NCBI GenBank assembly: GCA_951813605.1
Contig: OX638379.1
Coordinates: 1,126,471-1,190,470, forward strand
DNA length: 64,000 bases
Source of the DNA: an uncultured Bryobacterales bacterium
GTDB lineage: Bacteria > Acidobacteriota > Terriglobia > Bryobacterales > UBA6623
Reading direction: 5' to 3'
Shown: positions 25,443 to 34,728 of the stretch, one piece after another
Layout: the number at the start of each line of letters is the position of its first letter
Numbering within the stretch: position 1 is the stretch's first letter
Position numbers and translations under genes: made by a program
The notes under the pieces: model-generated
The model's database searches: none
Told to the model about the DNA's origin: nothing
Seen by the model: only the letters and a program-made list of their open reading frames with translations

Positions 25443-26993
25443 ATGAGAATCCAACGCCTCCTAGTCGTGATCATCTTGGGCTGCCTTTCCGCTCCGGCGG
25501 CTGAGTGGCTGACTGACGGGGGCAATCCCCAGCGGACGGCATGGCAGCAGGACGAGACGATTTTCACAACAGACAACGTCGACGAGACCAAGCTGCTGTG
25601 GAAAGTCAAGCTCGATAACGAGCCCAGGCAGATGCACGCGTTGCTGCCGGCACTGATTGCAGAGAATGTCCGGACTTCGAGCGGCAAACGGGAGATCGTG
25701 CTTGTTTCGGGCGTATCCGACAACCTGTACGCGATCAACGCCGAAACGGGCGAGCTGGTCTGGTCCAGGCAGTTTGACAGGGACTGGGACCCGCAGCCGG
25801 GCGCCCGCCCGCCCTACCTGCTCTGCCCGGGCGGCATGACCGCCACGCCGGTGATCGGGCGGGGAAAGCAGGAGGGCGATTACATCGTCTATGCCGCTTC
25901 GTGGGATGGGAGGCTTCGTAGACTCGATCTCTCGAACGGCGAGGATCTGGCGCCTCCTGCGAAGTTCATGCCTCCCAACGGCAAGCCGTATGCCCTGAAC
26001 CTCGTAGATAACGTGATCTACACCCACTCGGCCCAGCGTTGCGGCGGCAATCCGAACATGGGTTACGTGTACGACTTGGGCAACGACAAGGTAGGGAGCT
26101 GGGGGCCAGCCGGCGGCGGCATGTGGGGACGCACTGGCCCGGCCATCAGTTCGGAGAAGGTGATGTACACCGGAACGGGCGACGGACTTTGGGATCCGGA
26201 GAACGGCGTGTTTGGCAACGGGATCGTCGGGCTGCAGATGGACCCCGACACCGGGTCGCTGGAGCTCTACGACTACTACGGGCCGTCAAATGCCGAATGG
26301 CTGTTCAAGCGCGATCTCGACATGCAGGTTACGCCGGCGATCTTTTACTACAAGGGCCGCGAGCTGATGGTGGACGCGGGCAAGGAATGCGTGATCTATC
26401 TGATGGATCTCGAATCGATCGGCGGGGACGACCACCGCACCCCGCTGTACCGATCGCCGCTTGTTTGCAACGAGGAGGTGAACTTCGCTTCGGCCGGGGT
26501 GTGGGGGGCGATGGCGAGCTGGCAGGATTCCGACGGAAGCGTTTGGGTGCTGGCGCCGATTTGGGGTCCGAAGCACTCGAAGTTCCATGCGGCGATCGAA
26601 CACGGCGAAGTCACCGAGGGAGCGATCGTCGCGTTCAAGGTCGACGAGAGAGAGGACGGAAGTCTCTGGCTTGCACCGGCATGGATTTCCCAGGACATGA
26701 ACCGAGCAGAGCCGCCGGTTATTGCGAATGGCATCGTCTTCGCGTACGGGAACGGCGAGGACACGCATCAGGCGATGCCCGATGTGGGGCTGACCAACAC
26801 CGCAGAAGAGCGAATTGCCGGTTCCACCAACGCCGTGCTCTACGCCTTGGACGCCCGTACCGGCAAGACCCTTTGGTCAAGTGGCGACGAGATCGCCAGT
26901 TGGAACCACTGGGGTGGGATTTCAATCGCGAACGGCCGCGTATACATCGGCACATACGACGGATATCTGTATTGTTACGGTATCGAGCGGTAG
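25443..26993 (+). CDS. PQQ-like beta-propeller protein, secreted
   Basis: The 516-residue protein begins with a signal peptide ([20 protein letters not shown]) followed by [20 protein letters not shown], the typical opening of outer-membrane-assembly-BamB/PQQ-like propellers. Blades follow: [65 protein letters not shown] and [16 protein letters not shown]. Inserted between blades is a segment with [20 protein letters not shown] and [20 protein letters not shown], as in soluble quinoproteins. It may be a PQQ enzyme or a non-catalytic binding propeller; the Asp/Glu/Asn set was not assigned. It is paralogous to the divergent gene at 25373 (shared CPGGMTA). Downstream lies a relic gene. Confidence 0.85.
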   Translation: MRIQRLLVVIILGCLSAPAAEWLTDGGNPQRTAWQQDETIFTTDNVDETKLLWKVKLDNEPRQMHALLPALIAENVRTSSGKREIVLVSGVSDNLYAINAETGELVWSRQFDRDWDPQPGARPPYLLCPGGMTATPVIGRGKQEGDYIVYAASWDGRLRRLDLSNGEDLAPPAKFMPPNGKPYALNLVDNVIYTHSAQRCGGNPNMGYVYDLGNDKVGSWGPAGGGMWGRTGPAISSEKVMYTGTGDGLWDPENGVFGNGIVGLQMDPDTGSLELYDYYGPSNAEWLFKRDLDMQVTPAIFYYKGRELMVDAGKECVIYLMDLESIGGDDHRTPLYRSPLVCNEEVNFASAGVWGAMASWQDSDGSVWVLAPIWGPKHSKFHAAIEHGEVTEGAIVAFKVDEREDGSLWLAPAWISQDMNRAEPPVIANGIVFAYGNGEDTHQAMPDVGLTNTAEERIAGSTNAVLYALDARTGKTLWSSGDEIASWNHWGGISIANGRVYIGTYDGYLYCYGIER

Positions 26994-26999
26994 CCAAAT

Positions 27000-27471
27000 A
27001 CGACGACGCCATCGAGAGCCGCTTAAGGAGCACTCGCGCAGCCGATCGTCTGGCGCGACTGGTCCGGTGCGCGCTGTCGCTGCCGTGCTTCCTGCTGTTC
27101 TTGGACTGGAATTCGTAGGAATACGACACCGATCTCCGGCTCATCATTGGCATTCCAGGGGCACTGCTCGGAGGGCTCTTGGCGATATGGGGAATCGTCA
27201 CGATCGGGAGGATGAATACGTCGGGTCTGAGGAGCGGCTTCGTTTCTTGGGGCCCCATCGGTTTACCCGGAATCCGCAATGCCTGGGCAACAGGATCCTC
27301 TTCGTCGGTGCCAACACGATCACAAACTCGTCGCTCCTTTGGATCAGCCACGGGCTCCTCATTCTCGTTTTCGTTGTTGCTTCGGAATCGGAGGAAGCTT
27401 GGCTGGAAGACCAGTATGGACAGGTGTACCGCGAGTATCGACGAGATATTCCGCGGTTCTGGTTGGTTTGA
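27000..27471 (+). pseudogene. Relic of isoprenylcysteine methyltransferase-like gene
   Basis: One frame reads LARLVRCALSLPCFLLFLDW, a TAG at 27116-27118, then LIIGIPGALLGGLLAIWGIV and TIGRMN, which look like membrane helices. After about 27240 another frame carries LRFLGPHRFTRNPQCLGNRI, LFVGANTITNSSLLWISHGL and EEAWLEDQYGQVYREYRRDI to a TGA at 27469-27471. The second part matches the C-terminal catalytic region of the ICMT/PEMT-like membrane methyltransferases, normally GPYRxxRNPxYLG ... EExxLxxxFGxxYxxYxxxVPR. A frameshift near 27200-27240 plus an in-frame stop separate the pieces. The Tyr to His and Tyr to Cys changes (GPHRF, NPQCLG) also suggest decay. Confidence 0.7.
27033..27080 (+). repeat. 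48-bp direct repeat, copy 1
   Basis: The segment from CTCGCGCAGCCGATC to GTCGC at 27033-27080 aligns without gaps to 27934-27981, with 41 of 48 bases identical by eye. Both copies include a GTG (27068 and 27968) followed by codons for V-R-x-V-A. The repeat lies in the 5' part of the relic methyltransferase gene. Confidence 0.6.
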
Positions 27472-27967
27472 CGGGGACACTAGACCGATGATGCTGTCGC
27501 GAACTCCGAGATTTCAGTCGATGTGCCTCAGTCGGCTACGCACACCCGGACCAACATAGTCATGAGTGGGCCGGATCATGCGGATTGATTCGATCGTGCC
27601 ACCCGAAACAGTGCCGCAGCCCGAAGCTCTAGATGGCTTGAGACGATTCTGGCGCGACCGACGCTCGCGGGTCTGAACGCCCATCAAGGCTCCCAGATGT
27701 CTTCCTCCGTTGGCCCGCGGTTCGTTCGCGCAAACCGTTTGGAATCAGCCACATACATGAATCACGCTCGCAATTCCTAGATTGGAACCTGTGAAAGTCC
27801 TTGCTTCGCGGGGACTTTGAAGTGGAGACTAGTGCATCAGAATCATGAATCACAACGAATTCGACAACCGATTCGCGTTACCTGTCTTAAACAGGCCCAT
27901 GGCCTGTCGCCTAGACCATGCGCGTGCGACGCGCTCGCGCAGCCGATCTTCGGGCGGGACTAGTCCT
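27472..27967. other. Spacer with a hairpin
   Basis: Nearly 500 bases follow the relic methyltransferase. No convincing gene is present. AAAGTCC at 27794-27800 pairs with GGACTTT at 27812-27818, forming a seven-pair hairpin that could end upstream transcription or lie in the leader of the next gene. Copy 2 of the 48-bp repeat spans the right end. Confidence 0.45.
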
Positions 27968-27981
27968 GTGCGGGTTGTCGC
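27934..27981 (+). repeat. 48-bp direct repeat, copy 2
   Basis: This is the second copy of the segment at 27033-27080, about 900 bases downstream. It covers the presumed ribosome-binding region and start of the gene at 27968. Four of the seven differences fall at third codon positions of that gene's frame, which hints that the repeated stretch was translated in both places. Confidence 0.6.
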
Positions 27982-29698
27982 GCTCGTGCTGGCCACTATC
28001 GCGGCGCTCAGAGCCGAGCCGTCGGTCGTGCTCGACAATCCGCTGCCTCCGCCCACTTGGGCTTTGGCCGAACGTCTTCTGCTCGACGTGGCATCCGAGG
28101 GAGCCGAAGCATTTGCCGAACGGTATGTCGACGATCGTGGTTTCCTCAAGTGCGTCGAGCGCTGGGGAGGCAACGACGGAGCTGATGACGCCATGGAGAA
28201 CTTTCGCGGCTGGACACTGCTTTATGCCCTTGGCGGCAACGACGGCGTTTTGGAACTTTACAAGAAGGCTTGGGAAGGGCACATCCGCCAGTACACGCTG
28301 GCCCGCGCGCCGGGGATCGAGATGGCCGAGCAGGGCATGTACTGGCGCGAGTTTGTCACCTCGTTCGATTGGGAGCACACGGGAGAAGCCTTGGCCGCCT
28401 TCCATTTGTACGGTCTCGCCCGTCCCGACGATCCCACTTACAAGACGCGCACGGAAAGGTTCGCCCGGTTCTACACCGGAGACGACCTGCTTGCCGACAA
28501 CTACGACAAGGGCCTCAAGATCGTCAAGAGCCTGCATAACGGCAGCCGAGGTCCCAAGCTGACTCCGGCGAGCGAAATGGATTGGGGTGGCCTGCAAGTC
28601 GAAGGCGACCCCGACAGGCTGTCACGATACGCGACGGCATCGAACATTCGAGGCGATCATCCGCTCAACCTCTGTGCCACCGCGCTGGGATTCAACGCGT
28701 TCGCCCTCACGGGTGATCGTCGCTACCGCGATTGGGCCGTCGAATACGCAGAGGCGTGGCGAAGCCGGGTATTGGCCAACGGCGGTAACATCCCTACCAA
28801 CATCGGCCTGGACGGTTCGATCGGCGGGGAGTGGGATGGCAAATGGTACGGAGGCGTATTCGGCTGGAACTTTTGGCCGCAGTCGAACGGACGCAACTAC
28901 TTCATACGAGGGCCTCGCATCGCTTTCGGCATCGGAGTTCTACTCACTGGCGACCGGCGATTCATAGAGCCGCTGCGTCGGCAGATCGGCAATCTCTACT
29001 CGGCTAGCAAGACCGATGGCGGCAAGGTCCTTCTACCCCGCAAACATGGCGACGAGGGATTCTATGGCTACACGACAAGTCAGCATCTTGACGTGCAGCG
29101 CGATGTTTATCTCTTCACTTTCGACCGTCGCGGACTGACCGGGCTCGCGAGTGATCCATGGATCCGATACCTTGACGGTAAGAACCCGGAATACCCGCTC
29201 CGAGCACTCCAAGACGAGATTGGCGCTGTAAGGTCCAAGGTGGCTGCGATGCGCGCGGATTCATCGACGGACTACCAACGCCCTTCGGACTATACGCAGC
29301 GATTCAATCCCGCGGTCACCGGTCCATTGGTACGGCTGATGCTCGGGGGGAACGATCCGGGAGGGTCCGGCAACATTCTTCACTCACGATTGTTCTACTA
29401 CGATCCGGTTCGCTCTCGTCCCGGAGTTCCGGATCAGGTCGCAGCCTTGGTGGATCGGATCGGATCGGGCGGAGTCCGGGTTCGGCTGGTGAATCTCGAT
29501 CCACTGGAACCCCGGCGGGTAGTCGTCCAGGCCGGAGCTTATGGCGAACACCGTTTCACCACATTGCGATCGGGAGATGACGAGAAACGGATTCAGGGGA
29601 ACCGGTTCGAGGTCCTGCTGGCCGGTGGAGCGGGCGGCACATTGGAAATTGACATGGATCTGTTCGTTAACCAGCCTAGGTTTCGCACCATTCCGTAA
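27968..29698 (+). CDS. Exported alpha-barrel-like protein, unrecognised
   Basis: GTG 27968 gives a 576-residue product starting with a signal peptide (VRVVALVLATIAALRA). An ATG at 27845 would add 41 polar residues and I consider it less likely. The body has repeated helix pairs typical of (alpha/alpha)6 barrels: WALAERLLLDVASEGAEAFA, YALGGNDGVLELYKKAWEGH, EALAAFHLYGLARPDDPTYK, NLCATALGFNAFALTGDRRY and DWAVEYAEAWRSRV. Conserved-looking acidic and aromatic residues (EMDWGG, EWDGKWYGGVFGWNFWPQSN) could line a sugar site, and the last 90 residues form a small beta domain. I do not know a named family. A secreted six-hairpin glycosidase or lyase is the best guess. The third DUF1549/DUF1501 pair follows 630 bases downstream. 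Confidence 0.7.
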   Translation: MRVVALVLATIAALRAEPSVVLDNPLPPPTWALAERLLLDVASEGAEAFAERYVDDRGFLKCVERWGGNDGADDAMENFRGWTLLYALGGNDGVLELYKKAWEGHIRQYTLARAPGIEMAEQGMYWREFVTSFDWEHTGEALAAFHLYGLARPDDPTYKTRTERFARFYTGDDLLADNYDKGLKIVKSLHNGSRGPKLTPASEMDWGGLQVEGDPDRLSRYATASNIRGDHPLNLCATALGFNAFALTGDRRYRDWAVEYAEAWRSRVLANGGNIPTNIGLDGSIGGEWDGKWYGGVFGWNFWPQSNGRNYFIRGPRIAFGIGVLLTGDRRFIEPLRRQIGNLYSASKTDGGKVLLPRKHGDEGFYGYTTSQHLDVQRDVYLFTFDRRGLTGLASDPWIRYLDGKNPEYPLRALQDEIGAVRSKVAAMRADSSTDYQRPSDYTQRFNPAVTGPLVRLMLGGNDPGGSGNILHSRLFYYDPVRSRPGVPDQVAALVDRIGSGGVRVRLVNLDPLEPRRVVVQAGAYGEHRFTTLRSGDDEKRIQGNRFEVLLAGGAGGTLEIDMDLFVNQPRFRTIP

Positions 29699-30326
29699 GA
29701 AGATCGGCGGTGAAAGCGAGTTCGAGCTGGCAATCGGGAATTAGGGGACCCGCTTGACTCGGCACATACTGAGCGGCTGCAGGGAATTCTAAAGGGCCAC
29801 CTGTCCCGAACTTCCCCGATAGGTGCCTAGTGCAAGACGGCTAGATGCGCATGCGCTGCTTGCCTGGGCAACGAGGCTGCGCCGTACCTCTCACCCGCAG
29901 TTGACGGTGCGGCCCACTGCGGCAGGAATTGAGCCGCGACTGCATCCCGTGACGATTCTTGCCAACGAAATTGTGGATACCCGTGAGTCCGGCTCTTCGG
30001 TAAATCAAGGCTTCGTGACAAGTAACATCATGTGCAGCTCTTGCAACCCACTGAAGCCAAGCGGGCCACGTGACAGAGGCTAGGCAAACCCAAAGACTCG
30101 GGCTGGCTGGGTCGAGGCCACGTCACACTGGTTCCCCTGCAGGCTCGGGCGGGTCATCCCTGATTGCTCCAACTTGTCATGAAGCCGTGCGGAGTTTCGA
30201 TGGCGACCATCCAGGAACGCCGGACGGTGCTCCGGCCGCAAGCACGGGCAATCGCAGAAATGTGGCTTCCGGCTGCACGACTCGTTGCTGTATGATGCTC
30301 AAGGCGTTTCAAGACTAACGCAAGTT
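29699..30326. other. Intergenic spacer
   Basis: About 630 bases precede the third DUF1549/DUF1553 gene. Small frames on both strands are short and unconvincing. I see no RNA gene, repeat or T-tract terminator. The promoter of the pair at 30327 should lie near the right end. Confidence 0.4.
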
Positions 30327-32876
30327 GTGACTCCGATCGCAGCACGGGGATTCGCCTGGTTGGCCGGCCCGGCCGTTTCCTTACTCTTGGCGGTCTCCGC
30401 AGGTGCGCAGAGGCAGCCGGTCAGCTTCCGCAACCAAATCTTGCCCATCCTGGAGCGACGCTGCCAAGTTTGCCATCAGGGTGAGGGCGGGCAAGCGTCG
30501 CTTTCCCTCGTGAGTCGGGAAGCTGTTCTGCGAGGAGGGCTGAGCGGCCCCGCTGTTGTGCCGGGGGACCCGGAGCAAAGCTTGCTGATCGCAAGGGTCA
30601 GCGGTGACAATCCGGCGATGCCTCAAATCGGTGAACCGCTTGCGCCGTTGGAGGTGCGGCTGCTAAGCCGTTGGATTGCCGAGGGAGCCAAAGATGATAC
30701 TCCGCACGGTGGGGGCGGCGATGTAACTTGGTGGTCGTTCCGCCCGCTGCACCGCCCAACGGTCCCTGTTGAGCACCCTGGCTGGGCACGGACTCCGATC
30801 GACCGATTCGTGCTGCGCAAACTCCGCGAGATGGGCCTGGACCCCTCCGCCGACGCAGATCGGCGGACCCTGATCCGGCGGCTCACCTATGACCTCCACG
30901 GGCTTCCGCCAACCCCCGAACAGATCGACTCGTTCGTCAACGACCCCTCGCCGACCGCATACGAGGACCTCGTTGACGGTCTGCTCGCTTCGCCGCGCTA
31001 CGGCGAGCGCTGGGGCCGCCATTGGCTCGACGTGGTTCACTATGCCGACACTCACGGATTCGATCAAGACAGGCGTCGACTCAACGCATGGCCGTACCGC
31101 GACTACGTCATTCGATCGCTGAACCAAGACAAGGACTACGAGCGCTTTGTGCGCGAACAGCTCGCCGGCGACGTTTTGCGTCCGGACAGTGCCGAAAGCG
31201 TCGTCGCCACCGGATTCATCTCCGCCGGCCCGTGGGATTTCGCCTCTCACACCACTCTGCAGGAAGAAACGCTCAATCGAAAAATGGCCCGGCTCCTGGA
31301 TCGAGATGACATGGTGGCCACGACTATTTCAACCTTCAGCAGCGTCACGGCCCACTGTGCGCGCTGTCACGATCACAAATTCGACCCGATTTCGCAAGAA
31401 GACTACTACAGCTTGCAAACGGTTTTTGCTGGCATCGAGCGGACTGATCGACCGTACGATATGGACCCGGATGTTTCGACGCAGCGGCGAGCGCTACGAG
31501 AACAGCAGCGCGAGATTGCCATTGAGATTCGCGCCATACTGGCCGAAGCGAAAGAAAAGACGAGCCCGCGAATCCAGGCGAAGGAGGCACAGATCCACCC
31601 GTTGGTGGACCGGAGGGCCCTGCTTCTGAACAGCATGACCCTCGGCGACACGCCTGAGGGGCGCGCCAAGAACCAAGCTATCTCCGCTCGAATCAAGGTG
31701 CTCAGTGAAGACCTTCGGATACTGAACAACCAAATCGAGGGGCTGCGCGTCGCGATGCTTGATCCGGTCTTTGGCGCCCGCCTGGTTCGGTTACGGGCCG
31801 CTATGCAGCAGGCGAAGGCGAGTCTCAAGGAGCTTCCGCCCCCCAAGCAGGTCTACGCGGTTGACTCCTACTTCGAAACTTTTTTGAACATTGTGCCGCC
31901 TCTGACGCCGCGGCCGATCCACTTGCTTCTCCGCGGCAGCCCGAACGCGCCGGGCCGTCTCATGGTCCCCGGAGCTCTCTCCGCTGTGAACGGCTTGTCG
32001 TCGCGATTCGGGGAGCTCGACCCGGACGACGAAGGTGCTCGCCGGGTGGCGCTTGCAGAGTGGATCGTCGCTCGCGAAAACCCGCTCACGTGGCGCTCGA
32101 TTGTGAACCGCGTGTGGCAATACCATTTCGGCACGGGCATCGTCGACACGCCGAGCGACTTCGGAAGAATGGGTTCGGAGCCCACGCATCCGGAGCTGCT
32201 CGACTGGTTGGCAGTCGAGTTCCGCGATAACGGCCAGTCGCTGAAGCGGCTACATCGCATGATGCTCGTGAGTTCGGTATTCCGTCAGAGCTCGCAGACC
32301 GTCCATAGGGGTTCCGAAGTTGACGCCGAGAATCGATTCTTGTGGCGCATGAATCGGAGGCGTCTTGACGCCGAGGCGGTGCGCGATTCCGTCATGTACG
32401 TGGCTGGCAACCTCGACTTGGCGGTTGGCGGGCCACCCGTGGAGCAGTTCGTCTACATCGAGGACTTCTCCCCCCGCTTCGACTACGCCAACTTTGATGT
32501 GGACAGTCCGGCGAGTTTTCGGCGTAGCGTGTACCGCTTTGTTGTTCGTAGCGTGTCGGATCCGTTCATGGAGAGCCTTGACTGCGCCGATCCGTCGACC
32601 CTGACGCCAACGAGAAATGTGACTCTGACTGCGATACAAGCGCTTGCGATGCTGAATGATCGGTTGGTGCTACGCCAAGCGCAGCACTTGGCCGCGCGCT
32701 TGCGCGCTCGTAGCGGGGACGCCACGGAACAGCTCACTCTGACATTTGAGCTCTTGCTTGGCCGCGGTCCTCGCGAAGACGAAGCGAAGTTGCTCCTGCC
32801 TTATCTCAGGACGCATGGCGCAGAGAAATTGTGCTTGCTGATGGTCAACACCAACGAGTTCATGTTTGTTGACTAG
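30327..32876 (+). CDS. DUF1549/DUF1553 protein with N-terminal cytochrome module
   Basis: GTG 30327 yields an 849-residue product with a signal peptide (AGPAVSLLLAVSAGAQ); a TTG at 30285 is a less likely alternative. PSCyt1 shows RCQVCHQGEGG and SREAVLRGGLSGPAVVPGDP. DUF1549 shows [20 protein letters not shown] and [20 protein letters not shown]. Between the domains is a charged coiled-coil-like stretch (about residues 380-500: EQQREIAIEIRAILAEAKEK, IKVLSEDLRILNNQIEGLRV). DUF1553 shows [38 protein letters not shown] and MVNTNEFMFVD. The DUF1501 partner starts 10 bases after the stop. Confidence 0.93.
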   Translation: MTPIAARGFAWLAGPAVSLLLAVSAGAQRQPVSFRNQILPILERRCQVCHQGEGGQASLSLVSREAVLRGGLSGPAVVPGDPEQSLLIARVSGDNPAMPQIGEPLAPLEVRLLSRWIAEGAKDDTPHGGGGDVTWWSFRPLHRPTVPVEHPGWARTPIDRFVLRKLREMGLDPSADADRRTLIRRLTYDLHGLPPTPEQIDSFVNDPSPTAYEDLVDGLLASPRYGERWGRHWLDVVHYADTHGFDQDRRRLNAWPYRDYVIRSLNQDKDYERFVREQLAGDVLRPDSAESVVATGFISAGPWDFASHTTLQEETLNRKMARLLDRDDMVATTISTFSSVTAHCARCHDHKFDPISQEDYYSLQTVFAGIERTDRPYDMDPDVSTQRRALREQQREIAIEIRAILAEAKEKTSPRIQAKEAQIHPLVDRRALLLNSMTLGDTPEGRAKNQAISARIKVLSEDLRILNNQIEGLRVAMLDPVFGARLVRLRAAMQQAKASLKELPPPKQVYAVDSYFETFLNIVPPLTPRPIHLLLRGSPNAPGRLMVPGALSAVNGLSSRFGELDPDDEGARRVALAEWIVARENPLTWRSIVNRVWQYHFGTGIVDTPSDFGRMGSEPTHPELLDWLAVEFRDNGQSLKRLHRMMLVSSVFRQSSQTVHRGSEVDAENRFLWRMNRRRLDAEAVRDSVMYVAGNLDLAVGGPPVEQFVYIEDFSPRFDYANFDVDSPASFRRSVYRFVVRSVSDPFMESLDCADPSTLTPTRNVTLTAIQALAMLNDRLVLRQAQHLAARLRARSGDATEQLTLTFELLLGRGPREDEAKLLLPYLRTHGAEKLCLLMVNTNEFMFVD

Positions 32877-32886
32877 GATTTGGCCC

Positions 32887-34368
32887 ATGTCGCACGATCG
32901 TCGCCGCTCGATTTCACCGCGCGGCGCTGGAATGCGATCTATTGATCGCCGCCGCTTCTTGTGGAATTGGGGCGGCGGCCTCGGCGGCATCGCACTTGCC
33001 CACCTGCTCGGCCAATCCAGCCTTCTGGCGGACACCAGTTTGGGGCCGCGGCCGGAATTCGACGGCGGCCTCCATCACCAGGCGCGAGCCAAGCGCGTGG
33101 TCCAGCTGTTTATGTCGGGCGGGGCAAGCCACATTGATACGTTCGACTACAAGCCAGAGCTCATCACACGCCACGGCCAGAAGTTCGACCCGGGCGAGAG
33201 GGTGGAATTGTTCCAAAGCCTGTCGCCTGGCCCGTTCCTGAAAAGCCCTTGGTCTTGGAAGCAGCATGGCCAGAGCGGGCATTGGGTCAGCGACCTGTTG
33301 CCGCGGATCGCTTCCCGCGTTGACCACCTGACCTTCCTTCATTCGATGGTGTCCAAGTCGAATGTACACGGGCCGGCTACCTACATGCAGAACACCGGTT
33401 TCGTCCTTCCTGGATTTCCGAGCATGGGTTCATGGCTCTCTTACGGGCTGGGAAGCATGAACGATAGCCTCCCGACCTTTGTCGTCCTTCCCAACGACTT
33501 CGCGTTCCCGCCGAACGGACCTTCCAACTGGTCGGCCGGGTTCCTTCCGGCGGAGCATCAGGGAACGATGATTCGAGTCGGCCGGGAGAATCCGATCCAC
33601 GACTTGTTCCCGCCCGACGCTGCGCGACATGCCATCCGTCCTGGCGACGAGGAGTCACTTGGAGTGCTGCAGAAGCTAAACCGCGAGCACCTCGAACGCC
33701 GGGGCGGCGACTCGATGCTCAACGCCCGAATCCAGTCTTATGAAATGGCTGCTAGGCTGCAGCTCAGCGCGCCCGAGGTACTGGATATCACGGGCGAATC
33801 GTCGGCCACTCGGAAGCTGTACGGTTTGGACAACCACATCACTTCAGATTTCGGCACTCGGTGTTTGGTTGCTCGGAGGTTGCTGGAACGCGACGTGCGG
33901 TTCGTGCAGATCTGGAGCGGCGCGGACAATGGCTTGCCCCGAAGGAATTGGGACAGCCACGAGAACCTTGAACACGACCACTCCTTGATGGCCGCCGAGA
34001 TGGACGGGCCCGTAGCGGGTTTGCTGCAAGATCTAGAGTCGCTAGGGATGCTTGACGACACAATTGTTTTCTGGACGACTGAGTTCGGTCGAATGCCTTG
34101 CAGCCAGGGCAGTGAGGGACGCGATCACAATCCGCACACATTCACATCGTGGCTTGGGGGCGGAGGCTTCAAGCCAGGCATTAGCTATGGAAAAAGCGAT
34201 GCCTGGGGCTACAAGGTAGTGGAGAATCCCATCTATTGCTACGACGTGCATGCGACCATCCTGCACTTGCTTGGTATCGACCACAGACGCCTTACGTTTC
34301 GCCACAATGGCATCGACCGGCGCTTGACGGATGTTCACGGTCGAGTGATGAACGAGATACTGGCCTAG
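32887..34368 (+). CDS. DUF1501 protein, Tat-exported
   Basis: ATG 32887 gives 493 residues; ATG 32932, immediately before SIDRRRFLWNWGGGLGGIAL, is an equally good start and would place the twin-arginine motif close to the N-terminus. Family hallmarks are QLFMSGGASHIDTFDYKPEL, SWLSYGLGSMNDSLPTFVVL, SAGFLPAEHQGTMI, LVARRLLERDVRFVQIWSGA, VFWTTEFGRMPCSQ and GRDHNPHTFTSWLGGGG. It follows the DUF1549/DUF1553 gene by 10 bases. It acts outside the cytoplasm; the substrate is unknown. Confidence 0.92.
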   Translation: MSHDRRRSISPRGAGMRSIDRRRFLWNWGGGLGGIALAHLLGQSSLLADTSLGPRPEFDGGLHHQARAKRVVQLFMSGGASHIDTFDYKPELITRHGQKFDPGERVELFQSLSPGPFLKSPWSWKQHGQSGHWVSDLLPRIASRVDHLTFLHSMVSKSNVHGPATYMQNTGFVLPGFPSMGSWLSYGLGSMNDSLPTFVVLPNDFAFPPNGPSNWSAGFLPAEHQGTMIRVGRENPIHDLFPPDAARHAIRPGDEESLGVLQKLNREHLERRGGDSMLNARIQSYEMAARLQLSAPEVLDITGESSATRKLYGLDNHITSDFGTRCLVARRLLERDVRFVQIWSGADNGLPRRNWDSHENLEHDHSLMAAEMDGPVAGLLQDLESLGMLDDTIVFWTTEFGRMPCSQGSEGRDHNPHTFTSWLGGGGFKPGISYGKSDAWGYKVVENPIYCYDVHATILHLLGIDHRRLTFRHNGIDRRLTDVHGRVMNEILA

Positions 34369-34728
34369 CTATCGCTACTGTTTACCGCATGCCGAGAGGC
34401 GTTTGGGTAATTCAGGGACCGGTGAGCCATGGGGCCTTGGCTTGCAAGCCGGTCAGCCTCGTTGGAGTGCCGGTCAGCGGGGCTGGGCCCTTTGGCATTC
34501 TGGCCGGGGCTTCGAACTGCATCACCGCGCGAATCGGAGATTCTTGATTCGATCCGCACGGTTGCGCTGAACTACCGACGCCGAACTGATCTTCGATAGG
34601 AAGTCACAGCCTCGGGAGTCAGCCGGACAACCCTGCGCGATCCGCGACGACTGGGCGGCTGGTGACACGCCGGCTGCTTCCGGTGGGGACCTCGCACGCC
34701 TACATGGAGCGACTATGCCTCGACTGCT
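34369..34728. other. Spacer between convergent operons
   Basis: These 360 bases separate the third DUF1501 gene from the end of the minus-strand sulfatase operon. No gene, RNA or repeat is recognised, and there is no clear terminator with a T tract. Confidence 0.4.

Noticed and set aside
26039..27118. 359-codon plus-strand frame over the propeller gene at 25443
   Set aside because: Most of it is an out-of-frame reading of the propeller gene. Only its last part, after 27000, reads like protein, and that is covered by the methyltransferase relic.
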